Assembly: GCA_963965975.1 (NCBI GenBank)
Contig: OZ014420.1
Coordinates: 3,188,001-3,252,000 of the forward strand
DNA length: 64,000 bases
Origin: Xestospongia bergquistia
Lineage: Eukaryota; Porifera; Demospongiae; Haplosclerida; Petrosiidae
Reading direction: 5' to 3'
Shown here: piece after piece, positions 1-11,229 of the stretch
Numbering within the stretch: position 1 is the stretch's first letter
How the letters are laid out: each line of letters begins with the position of its first letter
Translations under genes and position numbers: made by a program
The notes under the pieces: generated by a model
Seen by the model: the letters and a program-made list of their open reading frames with translations, nothing else
The model's database searches: none
Told to the model about the DNA's origin: nothing

Positions 1-332
1 TTGTAAAAAAAGCATTTTACTTCCTGTTTGTTGGCAGCCATTTGTGCTGTATTTGCATTGATTAATGATAATTTACTATATAGGTTAAAAATGCCTAATT
101 CTTGCTGTATTTGTGGATTAACAAAAGGAAATATCAATGTTTCGATTTCCTTTTTAGCTCTCTAATCCTACATGCCATTTAAATAAACAAAATTAATATA
201 TGTAGATATTAGTATGCCATGGCAAGGGTGCTCACAAATTCTTTACATTTTAAATGAAATTTACATCTTTAAAACCGTTTGCTACAATTACAAGATTCTT
301 ATTTGTGTACAGAACATCTAAAAACCACTTAC

Positions 333-2390
333 AATAGATGATGAAAGTATGTAACACTGTGTTATCATCTTCATCACTTTCATTCATAACTTTGTAAAAT
401 CCAGCAGAATAGTAAGTCATTCCTGTAATCTGTAATATATTGTTTTTTATTGTTCCATCAGTAAATGATACTACGTTCTTAGTAGCCTCTGGAGATGATC
501 CAGGTGGTGCATATGGTCCCTCAATAAGATCAGTAAAATTATCATCCTGTGAGTATCCTATCTTCCAATTAATAGAGGAAATAGTTATGTCATCTGAGTT
601 GTTACAACTACTGACAGGAATACATGTGAAATTAAAACTTTCGTTTTCGTTTACTTTTACATCCAGTGTAATATTTTTACATGATATTTTATCTAAACAA
701 GAAATATAATACATCTGATGTGCCAATGCAATGGATACCTGTACCTTCACTGAATGTCAAGTTTATGGTATAGTTATGATTACCAATCTTAGCAAATATA
801 TCTTCACGTGGTTTACATGGCTTTATCATAAAACTCTTACTAGTCTAAAGGAAAAACATAATAAGATTGAATTATAAACCACATACTTACTGATTTATTA
901 GTACATGTGTCCTCTGCTACTGTCCAAATAACATCTTGTTTACTCCATAATATGACTTGATAGACATATGGCAATTCAATAGCTCCATTATATGTCACTT
1001 CAACTACATAAGTATATAGAGACCATTTTTAATTTAAATTTCATCATCTTACACAATTAATATCTTTATAATTATAATATGGTTGTCCTTGTTTGGTGGA
1101 AAAGAATGACAGACACAAGATCTAATACTGGTTAATGTAGTGCTATATTAAGCAACCAAGATGAACTTGTGTTTCTTTAATAGGAACAACATTAATACAA
1201 TTTCCTGTAATGCAATTGCTGATTGTAAATGATTGACCAACAACAAGGCCTCTGGGTTGACAGAAAATGTGTAAAACATAACACTTGGTTCCTTTGTATA
1301 AGTTACTATACCATGTCCAAGTTGAGAAGAGCCCTTCATTAAAAAAAAGGTGTTTTATGCATGGAATGTAAGGTGAGGTATTTCCTCACCTATTATACAC
1401 AATTAGCGTTGAAGCACATTTTAATAATATTCATTACTTGTTCACGTGAATGTCATGCGAACACACCACGTTTTCTCTCGTGTTTGTGAACATGCCAACT
1501 GGAAAGAGATAGAGAGCGCAAACAAAGGAGGTTGTTGTGAATGTCTATGAATATTTTGAGGAACTTGGCAGGCGTGAACGGACTGAAGGAATCTCTGAAA
1601 TGAACCTCTGATGCTACAAAACTTTCACGTACCAGCATAAAGAGGTAGACATTCTCAGTCTTCCTTCTTTGTCGAAAGGTTTTTTTCAAAACTATGGTGG
1701 CTTTATAGCTGCCTCAAATCACAAAAGACGATACCTGGTTATTATTTTAATAATAATTGTTATAATATACCATTTGTTCATATAATTAGAATTGTAATTT
1801 TGAATTGCCACGTGACAGATGGCTGACTTCTCAAAGCGAAAATTGTTTTTTATTAAACCCTCGAAGGTGTGCAATTTGAAGTATGTGAAAGGTATGCCAT
1901 TGAAAATGTATGGAGTTTTCTAGTTTGGTACTTTCTCGTAGTGCTAGAGAGCCAAATTTTATATATAAAATGCGCATTTGCGAGCTAAATCGATTGTGCA
2001 AATTTCATGTCGATAGCACGTAAAACGGCAAAGTTATTCACACGTCTGGGTGGCTCTTCTCAACTTGGACATGGTATAATATAATTCTATAGACGCTTTT
2101 GGTACCAATTATATGTGAGTGGAGCTTCAATCATGTGACATTACCCCTATGAATATAATTAATTTTATGATGGGTACATATATGGTCTATGTGTCACAAG
2201 GGATGGCTTCCAGGTAAGTATAGGTTGATTTTTTGCACTTTCTAGCACTACCACTTTGTGTTTAATGTCTTATTATATTTGTTACTAGACCATGATTTAT
2301 ATATTCTCTATTACCTGAAATATTCTTGTTACATCCTTGACAAAGATTCAGAAGAGCTCCACAAAGAACGAACACAGTCAATCCCAACAT
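333..2390 (-). CDS. Ig-like domain secreted or surface protein (3' part beyond the window edge)
   Basis: Spliced minus-strand gene. Exons with agreeing phase are 2390-2315, 1291-1157, 1003-891, 844-745 and 692-333; the last ends at a good GT donor, so the gene should continue past the left edge. Exon 1 starts at ATG 2390 and encodes a short hydrophobic signal peptide (MLGLTVFVLCGALLNLCQG). The 692-333 exon has an Ig-like core: a Cys in FNFTC, a Trp in INWKIG, and a Y-x-A-G-F-Y segment in place of the usual Y-x-C. Several N-x-S/T sites are present. Intron 1 holds an inverted-repeat element (1307-2078). The donor after the second exon (GTTGCT) is weak, so that boundary is uncertain. I cannot assign a family beyond Ig-like; a receptor or adhesion role is inferred only from the signal peptide and fold. 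Confidence 0.6.
1307..2078. mobile_element. Non-autonomous inverted-repeat element (MITE-like) in an Ig-gene intron
   Basis: Positions 1307-1333 and 2052-2078 are perfect 27-bp inverted copies; similarity stops on both the inner and outer sides. The outermost four bases read TATA at each end, so the target duplication could be TA or TATA. The roughly 720-bp interior has an open frame at 1453-1689 (minus) that matches nothing I know, and no transposase motif. The structure fits a Tc1/mariner-type non-autonomous element; the superfamily is a guess. Confidence 0.55.
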
Positions 2391-2643
2391 ATTCGGTCTG
2401 AAGGAGATTATATGGCCTGGATGAGTTGAGAACATTTTTCTTACCTCGATAGTGAATCCCGACGTCAACCGGAAGTTGATTGGTTTGAAATTCTGAGTCT
2501 CGAATATTAAACTTCTCAACTTAATATTGCGGAATTCGAGATAAATTGGAATTGTTTGAGGGGTGTTGTCGCTGACTGTGTTGCTCAATAAGCGTCTCCG
2601 TTTATTACCTTTTTTCATAAAGAAAGGTCTTTTAAAAGTAGTG
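2391..2643. promoter_or_regulatory. Shared divergent promoter region of two Ig-like genes
   Basis: The 253 bp between the start codons of the minus gene (ATG 2390) and the plus gene (ATG 2644) must hold both 5' UTRs and at least part of both promoters. No clear TATA box was seen. Both genes begin with a signal-peptide exon and encode Ig-like proteins, so co-regulation is plausible but not shown. Confidence 0.45.
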
Positions 2644-5450
2644 ATGGCTACTGGAAACAATAAATTGGGGGAGCTGAGTCTAACTTTGCTTCTAATTCTC
2701 TCTTGTTTGGGTTGTGCTCAAGGACAAGGTAGGTATCATTCAAGTTTGTGACGCAAGAAAATATAGATAAATTATATATATGAAGGGAACTTAACTAATT
2801 CTACTAGTCATGACCTTTAAAACCCAAAGTCTCTATGAAACTTGACTTGATATTTTGTAATTGCTAAGAGTCTAGTGTTAGATGCCCATCATATAGAGTA
2901 AACCTGAGATTTTAAATCACATGATGAATTATCATGANNNNNNNNNNNNNNNNNNNNNNNNNNNNNNNNNNNNNNNNNNNNNNNNNNNNNNNNNNNNNNN
3001 NNNNNNNNNNNNNNNNNNNNNNNNNNNNNNNNNNNNNNNNNNNNNNNNNNNNNNNNNNNNNNNNNNNNNNNNNNNNNNNNNNNNNNNNNNNNNNNNNNNN
3101 NNNNNNNNNNNNNNNNNNNNNNNNNNNNNNNNNNNNNTTTGCAGATTTCTTAATGTGATTTCTGAGATTTCTGTGTTTTCAGATCAAATGTTGTTGGGTT
3201 TGTCATGTCTCTTACCTTTTATTTGTAACGTATGGTTTCTAGTGACTATTTCTTTATATTGCTTAACCAGAAGTCGAGGACAGTAATTACCAGAAACCAC
3301 ACCTTTCAAATTGAAGCTAATGGGTGTGACAACAGTTTGAATATATACTAGAATGTCAATCCTTGTAAACTATTATATCTATTCCCACAAAGTGTTATGG
3401 TAACAATTCTTTTGGCAATTAAGGCAAAAGCTAAATAAATTTATAGCAAACAGAACTTTACCAACTTAATTAAGTAATACTTTAAGCTACCTTATATGGA
3501 TTATGTTAACTTCACACATAAGTATTTAGTATTGATTTGTATATAAGTAGGTAGTTTTTTTGATTCAGTTACTTTGTTGTAGTTCAGTTTATACTACAAA
3601 AATGGAATTTTTACAATTCAAAATGGTAGAAAAATTATGCTTTATGAATGATGCTGATACATGCTGAACTGCTCTATGAATGATGGAAGGAGTACTAGAA
3701 GTTTGCTAAGAGGCAGAGTTTTGCATGATTTGTTCTACAGACTGATGCTTTGCTGCAGCTGTCTGGAGAACACAACCACCCTATTAATAGCACTGTAGGA
3801 GCTGTTGAGAAGCTGAAAAGCGACGTGAGATCTCGAGATGAAGTGACTCCAATCCCCTAAATATGTGACGATACATGAACTAGGAGAAATAAGTTGGTGA
3901 AAAGAGATGAAAAGGAAAAATAGCTTAAGGAAGAGCTGAATAATGATCAAAAGAATACTTTTAATGCTATAAGGCATATTGCTTTCTTATTTGATTGACT
4001 TACTTATAGCCCACATGTAAATTTACAGTTTAGCATTATACAGCAAATTCATTGTTAATATTATACACTGTACACATACTTAAGTTAATTCAATTGTTAT
4101 TATTAGGGAGTAGATATTCTGGGAACAAACCAACAGTTTGACTTCTAAGTCTTAAGTTCGTCTGATTTATTGATTTCAAAGATTTCAATGTGTGATTTCG
4201 AGGCACAATCTATGAGATTTCATCTGTGTCTGACACCTCATTCTAGTGTTATATTTAAAACCCTAAGCTTCCTATTATGTTAATGTTCACAAATATGTCT
4301 AGCCACAGGATAGTTCCTAAGTAATTGTTTATTTTTACAGGTTCTTTGATCTTTGTATCAAGAATGGGTGCACTAAGATCTCGTGTTTATTGTCGTGAAG
4401 TAATCCAGTGTATAGGAATGGGAAATAGTGTATTCTGGTCCCTTTTTGGTTTAGGATTTGATCCTATATCCAACACAGACACACGATTCACTAATGTAAG
4501 TAGAATTTGATGACTTTATATAATGTAATCACTTTCTTATAGACATCATCACAAGTTATTAATAATGAGACTTTTATCATTGCTAATATTACTTTTGATC
4601 CCTTGATGGCAGAGCATGATACAATTTATGTCTGTCATGTTCAAGGTGACAGTGATGCTAACACCAATGTCAGAGTAGTTGTAGATGTAGGTAAGTGTCA
4701 GGAGTGGCTAGTTGTCTTGTACAATTGTTTCTTCATAAGCTTATAGAGGGCACCAAATATTGTACCCCCTCTATACGAGATGCTAATGCATTGTTTTAGT
4801 CAGTATTATACAAGTATTCTATAATAAAGCCAGTTCTCATATTTTTTACCATTTAGATCCAGTTATCATTGCATCTGACATACCTAATGTGGATATATCA
4901 TCTCGAACTGTTGGAGAGGCTATTACAATTGGATGTCAGGTGGAAACATGTCTATCTGAAGTTACTGTGACATTTTATAAAAACGAAAATGTCATTCAAA
5001 CCACAACCTTCACTAACAATATGTTGAAATCATTTACTTATGCATACACATTAATAGTGGGAACTGATTCTCCTGGTGAATATGCTTGTCGTGCTGTAAC
5101 AACAAAAGGTGCAACTCCACTTGAATTTTTTAACGTTACTGGTAAGTGTAGATTACCAAATAGAATGTTGTAATTTTAGACTTATTGGTTATCTAATATT
5201 GGTGTTGTCATCCATTTTAGGAGCACCATTGCTGCCATCAACTATTACCACTACTTCAACTAGTACCCCTTCTTCTACAAGTACTGCATCTACTACAACT
5301 TCTGTTAGTTCAGTTACTACAGTTCCTTCAAATAGTCCTGTAGTGTCAGTATCTCCAACTCCTGGGGGTGGAGCTACTGAAATGTTAGCTCAGTGGACTC
5401 TTCTCCTCTCACTACTGTTGGTAACTATCATAACAGTGATGATGATATAA
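2644..5450 (+). CDS. Ig-like surface protein with Thr/Ser stalk and C-terminal hydrophobic anchor
   Basis: Exons 2644-2728, 4341-4495, 4543-4690, 4857-5141 and 5221-5450 join in frame (about 300 residues). Exon 1 encodes a signal peptide with a LTLLLILSCLGCAQG core. The middle exons encode two Ig-like domains: the first ends in a DTIYVCHV strand, the second has IGCQ followed by a GEYACRA strand. A stalk of about 45 residues is almost wholly Thr, Ser and Pro and should be O-glycosylated. The protein ends in a hydrophobic run (WTLLLSLLLVTIITVMMI) with no cytoplasmic tail, which suggests a GPI-attachment signal, though a tailless membrane anchor is possible. Intron 1 contains the 200-N gap, so an exon may be missing, but exons 1 and 2 are already phase-compatible. 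Confidence 0.75.
2938..3137. other. Assembly gap (200 N)
   Basis: Exactly 200 N, the conventional size for a gap of unknown length. It lies in the first intron of the plus-strand Ig gene; the flanks show no confident exon. Confidence 0.98.
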
Positions 5451-5572
5451 CATTATAGTTCGTAAAATAGGGTACATCAAATAATTTATAGATTATTGTT
5501 TGTATCAGCCATTTTTATGTCTTGTTAAACACAGTAATATGTACTAACATAATTATTACGTCAAAAAATGGT

Positions 5573-5602
5573 TTTATTTGTGGTTTCATAATATTAAATA
5601 AA
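5573..5602. terminator. Overlapping convergent polyadenylation signals
   Basis: A plus-strand AATAAA sits at 5597-5602, serving the Ig gene (stop 5450). A minus-strand AATAAA sits at 5578-5573, serving RSL24D1 (stop codon 5611-5609). Cleavage 10-30 nt past each hexamer would make the two transcripts overlap as antisense pairs, and the Ig transcript would run into the last RSL24D1 coding exon. Confidence 0.5.
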
Positions 5603-5608
5603 TGATGG

Positions 5609-7647
5609 TTAATTTTCTTCTACTTCCATTGCCTCCATTTTCTTTTCTCTCCTTTTTGCTGCCAACCTTTCTCTCTGAGCTGCTATGACTTTATCAGCAG
5701 TAACTAGAAAAATACATGTTCAAACTATTATGTCAGTGACTAGTTCTACCTGGGGGTTGTTCCAACAAATAGATTCCTTTCTGAACTTCTTTTTCATCAG
5801 AAGCCTTCTGTAATTTCAATCCAGCTTTCAGTCTGTAATGTAGAAAGAGTGAATCATTGTTATGAAGTACACATGTACAGTTAGTTACCTATTCTTGATA
5901 AATTGTGATTGTCTCTTTGATTTAATTTTTTCGACTTTCTTGATAGCTTCAACTGATTATTAAAGTACATACAACAGAATATGTCACACTATACAATACC
6001 TGTTTTGGTCCACAATTCACGACTATACTTAACAGGAATGTTTCTTCTCTTTTCAAATTCAAACGTAGAGTCCTATGAAAGAAAACGATCATATATTACT
6101 AACATCAATGTCACAACAAATGCCAGAGCCACCTGCTAAGTGTCACAACATCAAAGAAAACACATGAAATAAATTAGTTTTATCTCACAAAACAGATACA
6201 AACTAGTGGAAACTTGTAAATCAACTTTAGGACAGTATAATATGTGTCATAAACCTGTGCTTTAGCATTTAGAGGTGGGGTTTACTTATAGTAAGGTTAC
6301 TGGGCACATTAGTCCAACTTTTAGCAATGTATAATCATAAGACAATTAGAATATGTATAAACTAGAGAAACTACAAATTTAAAGTGTATGGTATGTCTAT
6401 CTTGGTATGACTGCTATAGGCTTGTGTGTATTTCAATTTTGTTGTTTCTATTTTATTTTTATAACATACAGTCGGAAAATAGCATTCTTATTGACAAAAA
6501 AGTATGCCAAATAGTCATAAGATTATTTAGAACACTGTTTTAACTATATGTTTGTTTTATAGTTTCGTTATTGTTATTGTACGCAATATTTGAAGCCAAC
6601 AAATTAACTTAACCAACTGCTGATACATAGCACAACAAATAAATTCAATTATTGCTACCATGACTTGGGCGTTACTGATAGAGGTTTATGAATTGCAGAG
6701 TTGCACTATAGCTTTTGCAATTTTTCAGTCTTCATACTTTGCAAAATACAGTCTCCAATATAATATTAAGAACTTTTTATCATTTGCCATTTTATGAATC
6801 AGAACAATTTTTCCTAATATACTGTTAGTAATGATAACCACACCTACTACTATAATAGTATAAATACTGATTATTAGAATATTGTTTCTATATGATTTGA
6901 AATTTTGACTTGACAATTTGAATATTTGGTAGAAAGTCTAGAGACTTCAGAATGCACTGTATTAGGCATCAAAGTAGCAACTTTTTGTGCTTTTATTATA
7001 CATCAGTTTTAACCAATACAGATAATTAATGAAGATTATAGGGTCTAAGGACATGAGGTTCAACTTTTTCAGAATTGTTATTTGTTTCATTTTAAGTTTC
7101 CTTGTCTTCGTTTATCACTTGTTTGTCAAAGAATGAGATCAATAAAGTGATAACTACTTTAGTTAATATACTAGTTAAAATTCTCAATGCTTATCATAAA
7201 ATTGCAAGCAGTATGAGTAAAATTTTATGTTAGAGAATTACTTGTTGATTCAAAAATATCTAGCATGGATTAGCTATATAGTAACAAGCTTCATTTGAGT
7301 ATCGAAGGAAGGCTGGTTACAATTCAATCCAAATTGCAAACTGTTTAGTCAATTATAAAAATTATAATTTTAGTCATTAAGTATTTATTATTTTTATAGC
7401 AAACTAACCATTGTCATCTCTTTCCCATGTGCTTTTCTAAATGCCTTAGTCCATCTGACTTTGCGAGGATTTCTCTTTCTCTTAAAAGCCTTATGACATT
7501 TTGATCGACAAAACCTAAATTGCTGTCAGAAAGACGAATTCTATAATTATTAACACCTTCACTCACTTTACAATCATTTCTAATGAACATAATGCCATGT
7601 CCAGGATAGATTGTGGATGAGCAGAAATAGCACTTCTCCAACCTCAT
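5609..7647 (-). CDS. RSL24D1: Ribosome biogenesis protein RSL24D1 (RLP24, L24e family)
   Basis: Six exons (7647-7567, 7522-7409, 6072-6000, 5952-5889, 5832-5750, 5703-5609) join in frame to 169 residues, close to the roughly 163 of the human protein. The N-terminus ([18 protein letters not shown]) is the L24e zinc-binding fold, with Cys6/Cys9 and Cys32/Cys36 as ligands. [21 protein letters not shown] block follows, then FEFEKRRN and a Lys-rich coiled tail. The family binds nuclear pre-60S particles at the place later taken by eL24 and recruits the AAA ATPase that releases it. The second intron is 1.3 kb and apparently empty. The gene is head-to-head with PIG-O and tail-to-tail with the Ig gene. 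Confidence 0.95.
6073..7408 (-). other. Large RSL24D1 intron, no internal gene seen
   Basis: This 1.3-kb intron is AT-rich. I saw no coding exon, inverted-repeat element or RNA gene in it; the small open frame at 6725-6916 has no recognisable content. Confidence 0.6.
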
Positions 7648-7701
7648 GGCTTATATCCTTTTCTAATAAACGCCCCTCCAACTGTACATTCCCACTTTTA
7701 A
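7648..7701. promoter_or_regulatory. 54-bp bidirectional start region (RSL24D1 / PIG-O)
   Basis: Only 54 bp separate the RSL24D1 ATG (7647, minus) from the PIG-O ATG (7702, plus). Both 5' UTRs must be very short or overlap the opposite gene. No TATA box was seen, as expected for housekeeping bidirectional promoters. Confidence 0.55.
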
Positions 7702-10700
7702 TTGGGTATGGCCAGGTCTTATCTCGTGCTCTTTATATCTTGTTTGATTCAAACCGTCGGACTGTGTTTCTTCTTAAAAGGATTCTTGTTGACTAGAATT
7801 GTTATTCGACCAGAATACACTCCAGCTTGTTCTAGTCAGCAATGTCCTCCCCAACATTTCCAGAGAGTTGTATGGTTATTGATAGATGCACTCCGATATG
7901 ACTTTGTATTCTATAATGAATCAATGGATCTAAACCCTCCATTATATATCAATAAAATGCTACATATAAGGGACTATTTACAGAAACAACCACAAAACAC
8001 AAAGTTGTTTCGTTTTATAGCTGATCAGCCAACTGCAACAATGCAACGTTTGAAAGCTTTGACAACTGGAAGTCTCCCTACCTTTATTGATATTAGCAGC
8101 AATTTTGACAGTTATGAAATACAAGAAGATAACCTCATAAGACAGTCTAAAATAAATGGATTAAATATCACTTTTTTGGGAGATAATACTTGGATGGGTA
8201 TGTATCCTAACTTGTTTGACAAGTTTTATCCATTTCCGTCACTGAATGTTAAAGACTTAGATACAGTGGATGATGGAGTGTATAAACTTATCATTCCAGA
8301 ATTAAAAGAGAATTCTGCTGACTTTGTTATTGGTCATCTTCTAGGTGTTGATCATTGTGGCCATACGTTTGGTCCTGACAGTGACAATATGGCTAAAAAA
8401 TTAGAGCAATTGGATGCAAGAGTAAAGTAAGAATAATTTGTTTGTTGAGTGGTTAGATTGGACAGGCAACATAATGGAAGTGAAAATAATCCACTACCAC
8501 CTAGTTTATTATGTTAATAATATCATCCAGCATACGTGTCACACTCAGACACCTAATGGACATGTGTGCATATATAGATGAACTAACACTGCATGAGCTC
8601 AGGCTCTACAACATAATTTCAGTTGTCTGGCAGACTTTGTGTGCACTTATGAATGAGTTTTACCTACATAACTATCAGTGTACAGCAATTTACTTAATTA
8701 GGAGGTTAAGTACAAGTTCCCACAACCTGTTTCCACTACATATTATAATACATCAGTCCATTGACATGTATTAGTATGCTTGTTTTATCAAGGACTATAT
8801 TTGATGTGGTTGATAATAATACCATAGTATTTGTACTGGGAGATCATGGTATGACTCCAACTGGTGATCATGGTGGAGGATCCAAGTGGGAAACTGAAGC
8901 TGCTCTACTTGTATATTCTCCCCGCCCACTCTTCAATGTAGATGAGGTAATCTCTGTATTTAATTGTAATTTGTTATTATTTATCATATAGTGTAATGGC
9001 AATCTAGTCCCTCAAGTAGATCTTGTTCCTACGGTATCCCTTCTATTAGGTTTACCAATTCCTTTTTCAAACTTGGGTATGATTATTCCTGAACTTTTTG
9101 TCCCACTTACTATTAACCAAAAGAAAATTAATCAATGTCTTTCATATTCATATCCCAAGTCAGTTTATACTGGTAAAGTTAATCTGTCCTTTCTTAATGC
9201 TTTGAAAGTTAATTCAGAGCAGTTGAACACTTTTGTCACAGCTAGTGCACACTTTGCAAACCAATTGCCTACAGATGAATTGAACAAGTTGTATGAAACT
9301 ACTAACCAAATGTATACTGAAATTATTAATTCATACGATAAAAGTAGTGAAGAAAAGCTAACTGCATTGGCTGATCTGTTTATTACTTATATGAAAACTG
9401 TTCGTGAAGTGTGCTCTTTAGCTTGGGCAAAGTTTGATGACTTTAAGATAATAACTGGCATTTTTATTCTCATTCTACATTTTGTCTTCCCAATATGTGT
9501 CATAATCAGTTTGAGTAGTTCTTTTCATGATGTGAACTTTTTTCTACGAGGGAACTTAATACATTACAACTGGATTGATAGTTTGTCAGCAATGGTTATA
9601 TTACTTCATTCATTTGGTCTATTCTCTACTAGTTTTATTATATACGAGCAAAAAGTGATAGCATTTTGTAGTCAGACTTTAGTACTAGCTTTACTATTAG
9701 TTAAAGTGTATCAAATTTTCACCAAATCATATATGATTCCATGTCAAGTATGGAGCGGTGCATTGAAACCAATTGTTCCACACATTGGTATTATGATGTG
9801 TATTCGTTTGACAAGTTACTTCTATGCTTGTCGGGATTTGCAAGATGAATGCTTTATCCCAAGCTATCTTAGTACATTCAAACCATCTGCTATATTTTTA
9901 CTTAGATTTGTTATTTCCAGTATAATCTTTTGTCTGACAATGAAATTTTCCACTCTCATCATACATGAATGTAATAAGTTAAAAACATTACTTTTTCCCA
10001 AACTGGTGCAATGGATGGTTGATCATTTGTGGGTTACTTGTATTGTTCTATTGTTAACTTACTGCCAATTTGAGATATTATCAGCATGGATTGCTCGTAT
10101 AGTATATGCCTTTCTATTGGCTGCTATTATATTAGCAATATGGAAACCTTTTACTCCTGGTCAATTTAAATTACACAACATGGGAATCTTTAATACTTTG
10201 GAGGCATATTTGACAAAGTTCAACATTGTGGAACCATTCATCACTTTCTCTCCCACTCTTGTTCCAATCTTCTGGCTTCTGCTGACAATTTGGATCCTTA
10301 TAGCAGTACTAGTTGCTGCTGCTAATGATGTTCTGTTCCTTTCTGTTTCACTTAGCATAGTTCAGATCATACTGATGATAAAGCTTTTACAACAAAACCC
10401 ACAAGGTTTGAAATAATATTTTGTATTATAATTATGATAATATATTATATATTGTGTAGTCTCTCTGTTTACTAGAGCATCTCTTTGCTCACTTTTTGGT
10501 TATCAGTACTTTTTTGCATTTGGTCATCAAGCAACAGTGTCAAGTATTCGCTTTGAGGCAGGATTTATAGGATTATATGGTGAGATGACTCGTATCACTC
10601 TACCAATAGCTGGTGTTCTTGTAGGTATCAATATGCTAGGATCACAGGTACATTAATTTTGATGTGCATAGAAATTGTAAATGTCTCTTATAGATTATCA

Positions 10701-11027
10701 CTTCCTTTATCATTCCATTGATGCTCCCACAACACAAGAAACATTTTTCACCATCTCTTCTAAGCTTGCAGTTGTTTTTCTTACTATTGGGATCTGTACG
10801 GGTGAGTTAGGTTACTTCAGTAAACTAATGATAATCTTATTATCTAGTTGCTTTTTGCAGTCATTGCTGCATTTTGTCTTAAACATCATAATCTGTCATG
10901 GGGTGTGTTTGCACCAAGACTCCTTTATGAAGCTGGATTTCAATGTTTATTAAACATTCTTAGTCTTGTTGTTAATCTTTTATTTCTACGTTACAATGGC
11001 CTCAAGGAAAGTGTTAAACCACTTTAA
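7702..11027 (+). CDS. PIGO: GPI ethanolamine phosphate transferase 3 (PIG-O)
   Basis: Exons 7702-8426, 8793-8946, 8992-10405, 10460-10647, 10694-10801 and 10848-11027 join in frame to 922 residues. PIG-O works in the ER membrane, adding the bridging ethanolamine phosphate to the third mannose of the GPI precursor. A first membrane segment (about residues 5-30) is followed by an alkaline-phosphatase-type lumenal domain: WLLIDALRYDF near residue 58, TMQRLKALTTGSLP with the nucleophile Thr, GVDHCGH near 216, and VLGDHGMTPTGDHGG. Many hydrophobic helices fill the C-terminal half. The last exons match the family's end (VFAPRLLYEAGF). The intron at 8427-8792 is unusually long for this gene but holds no exon: the protein reads straight across the join. 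Confidence 0.95.
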
Positions 11028-11229
11028 CATTTATAATTATCTTCAATTTTGTGTTTATTTACTTTAAGTAAACTTGTATCATTCATACCATAGAATTATA
11101 CCAAAACATCATTGTAATTATCAGTATCATCATAAATATAACTGATCTGTTTTTTATTAAAAATGAAACACAGGAATGATACTTCTTTACAAATAGTTTT
11201 ACCAATACTGTTTCACTAACTAGAAAGTA

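Noticed and set aside
440..709. Plus-strand open frame of 89 codons
   Set aside because: It is the complement of the Ig exon 692-333 and has no family features or splice context.
8511..8774. Open frame between two PIG-O exons
   Set aside because: The PIG-O protein reads straight across the join (ARVK to TIFDVV) as in known homologs, so this is intron sequence.
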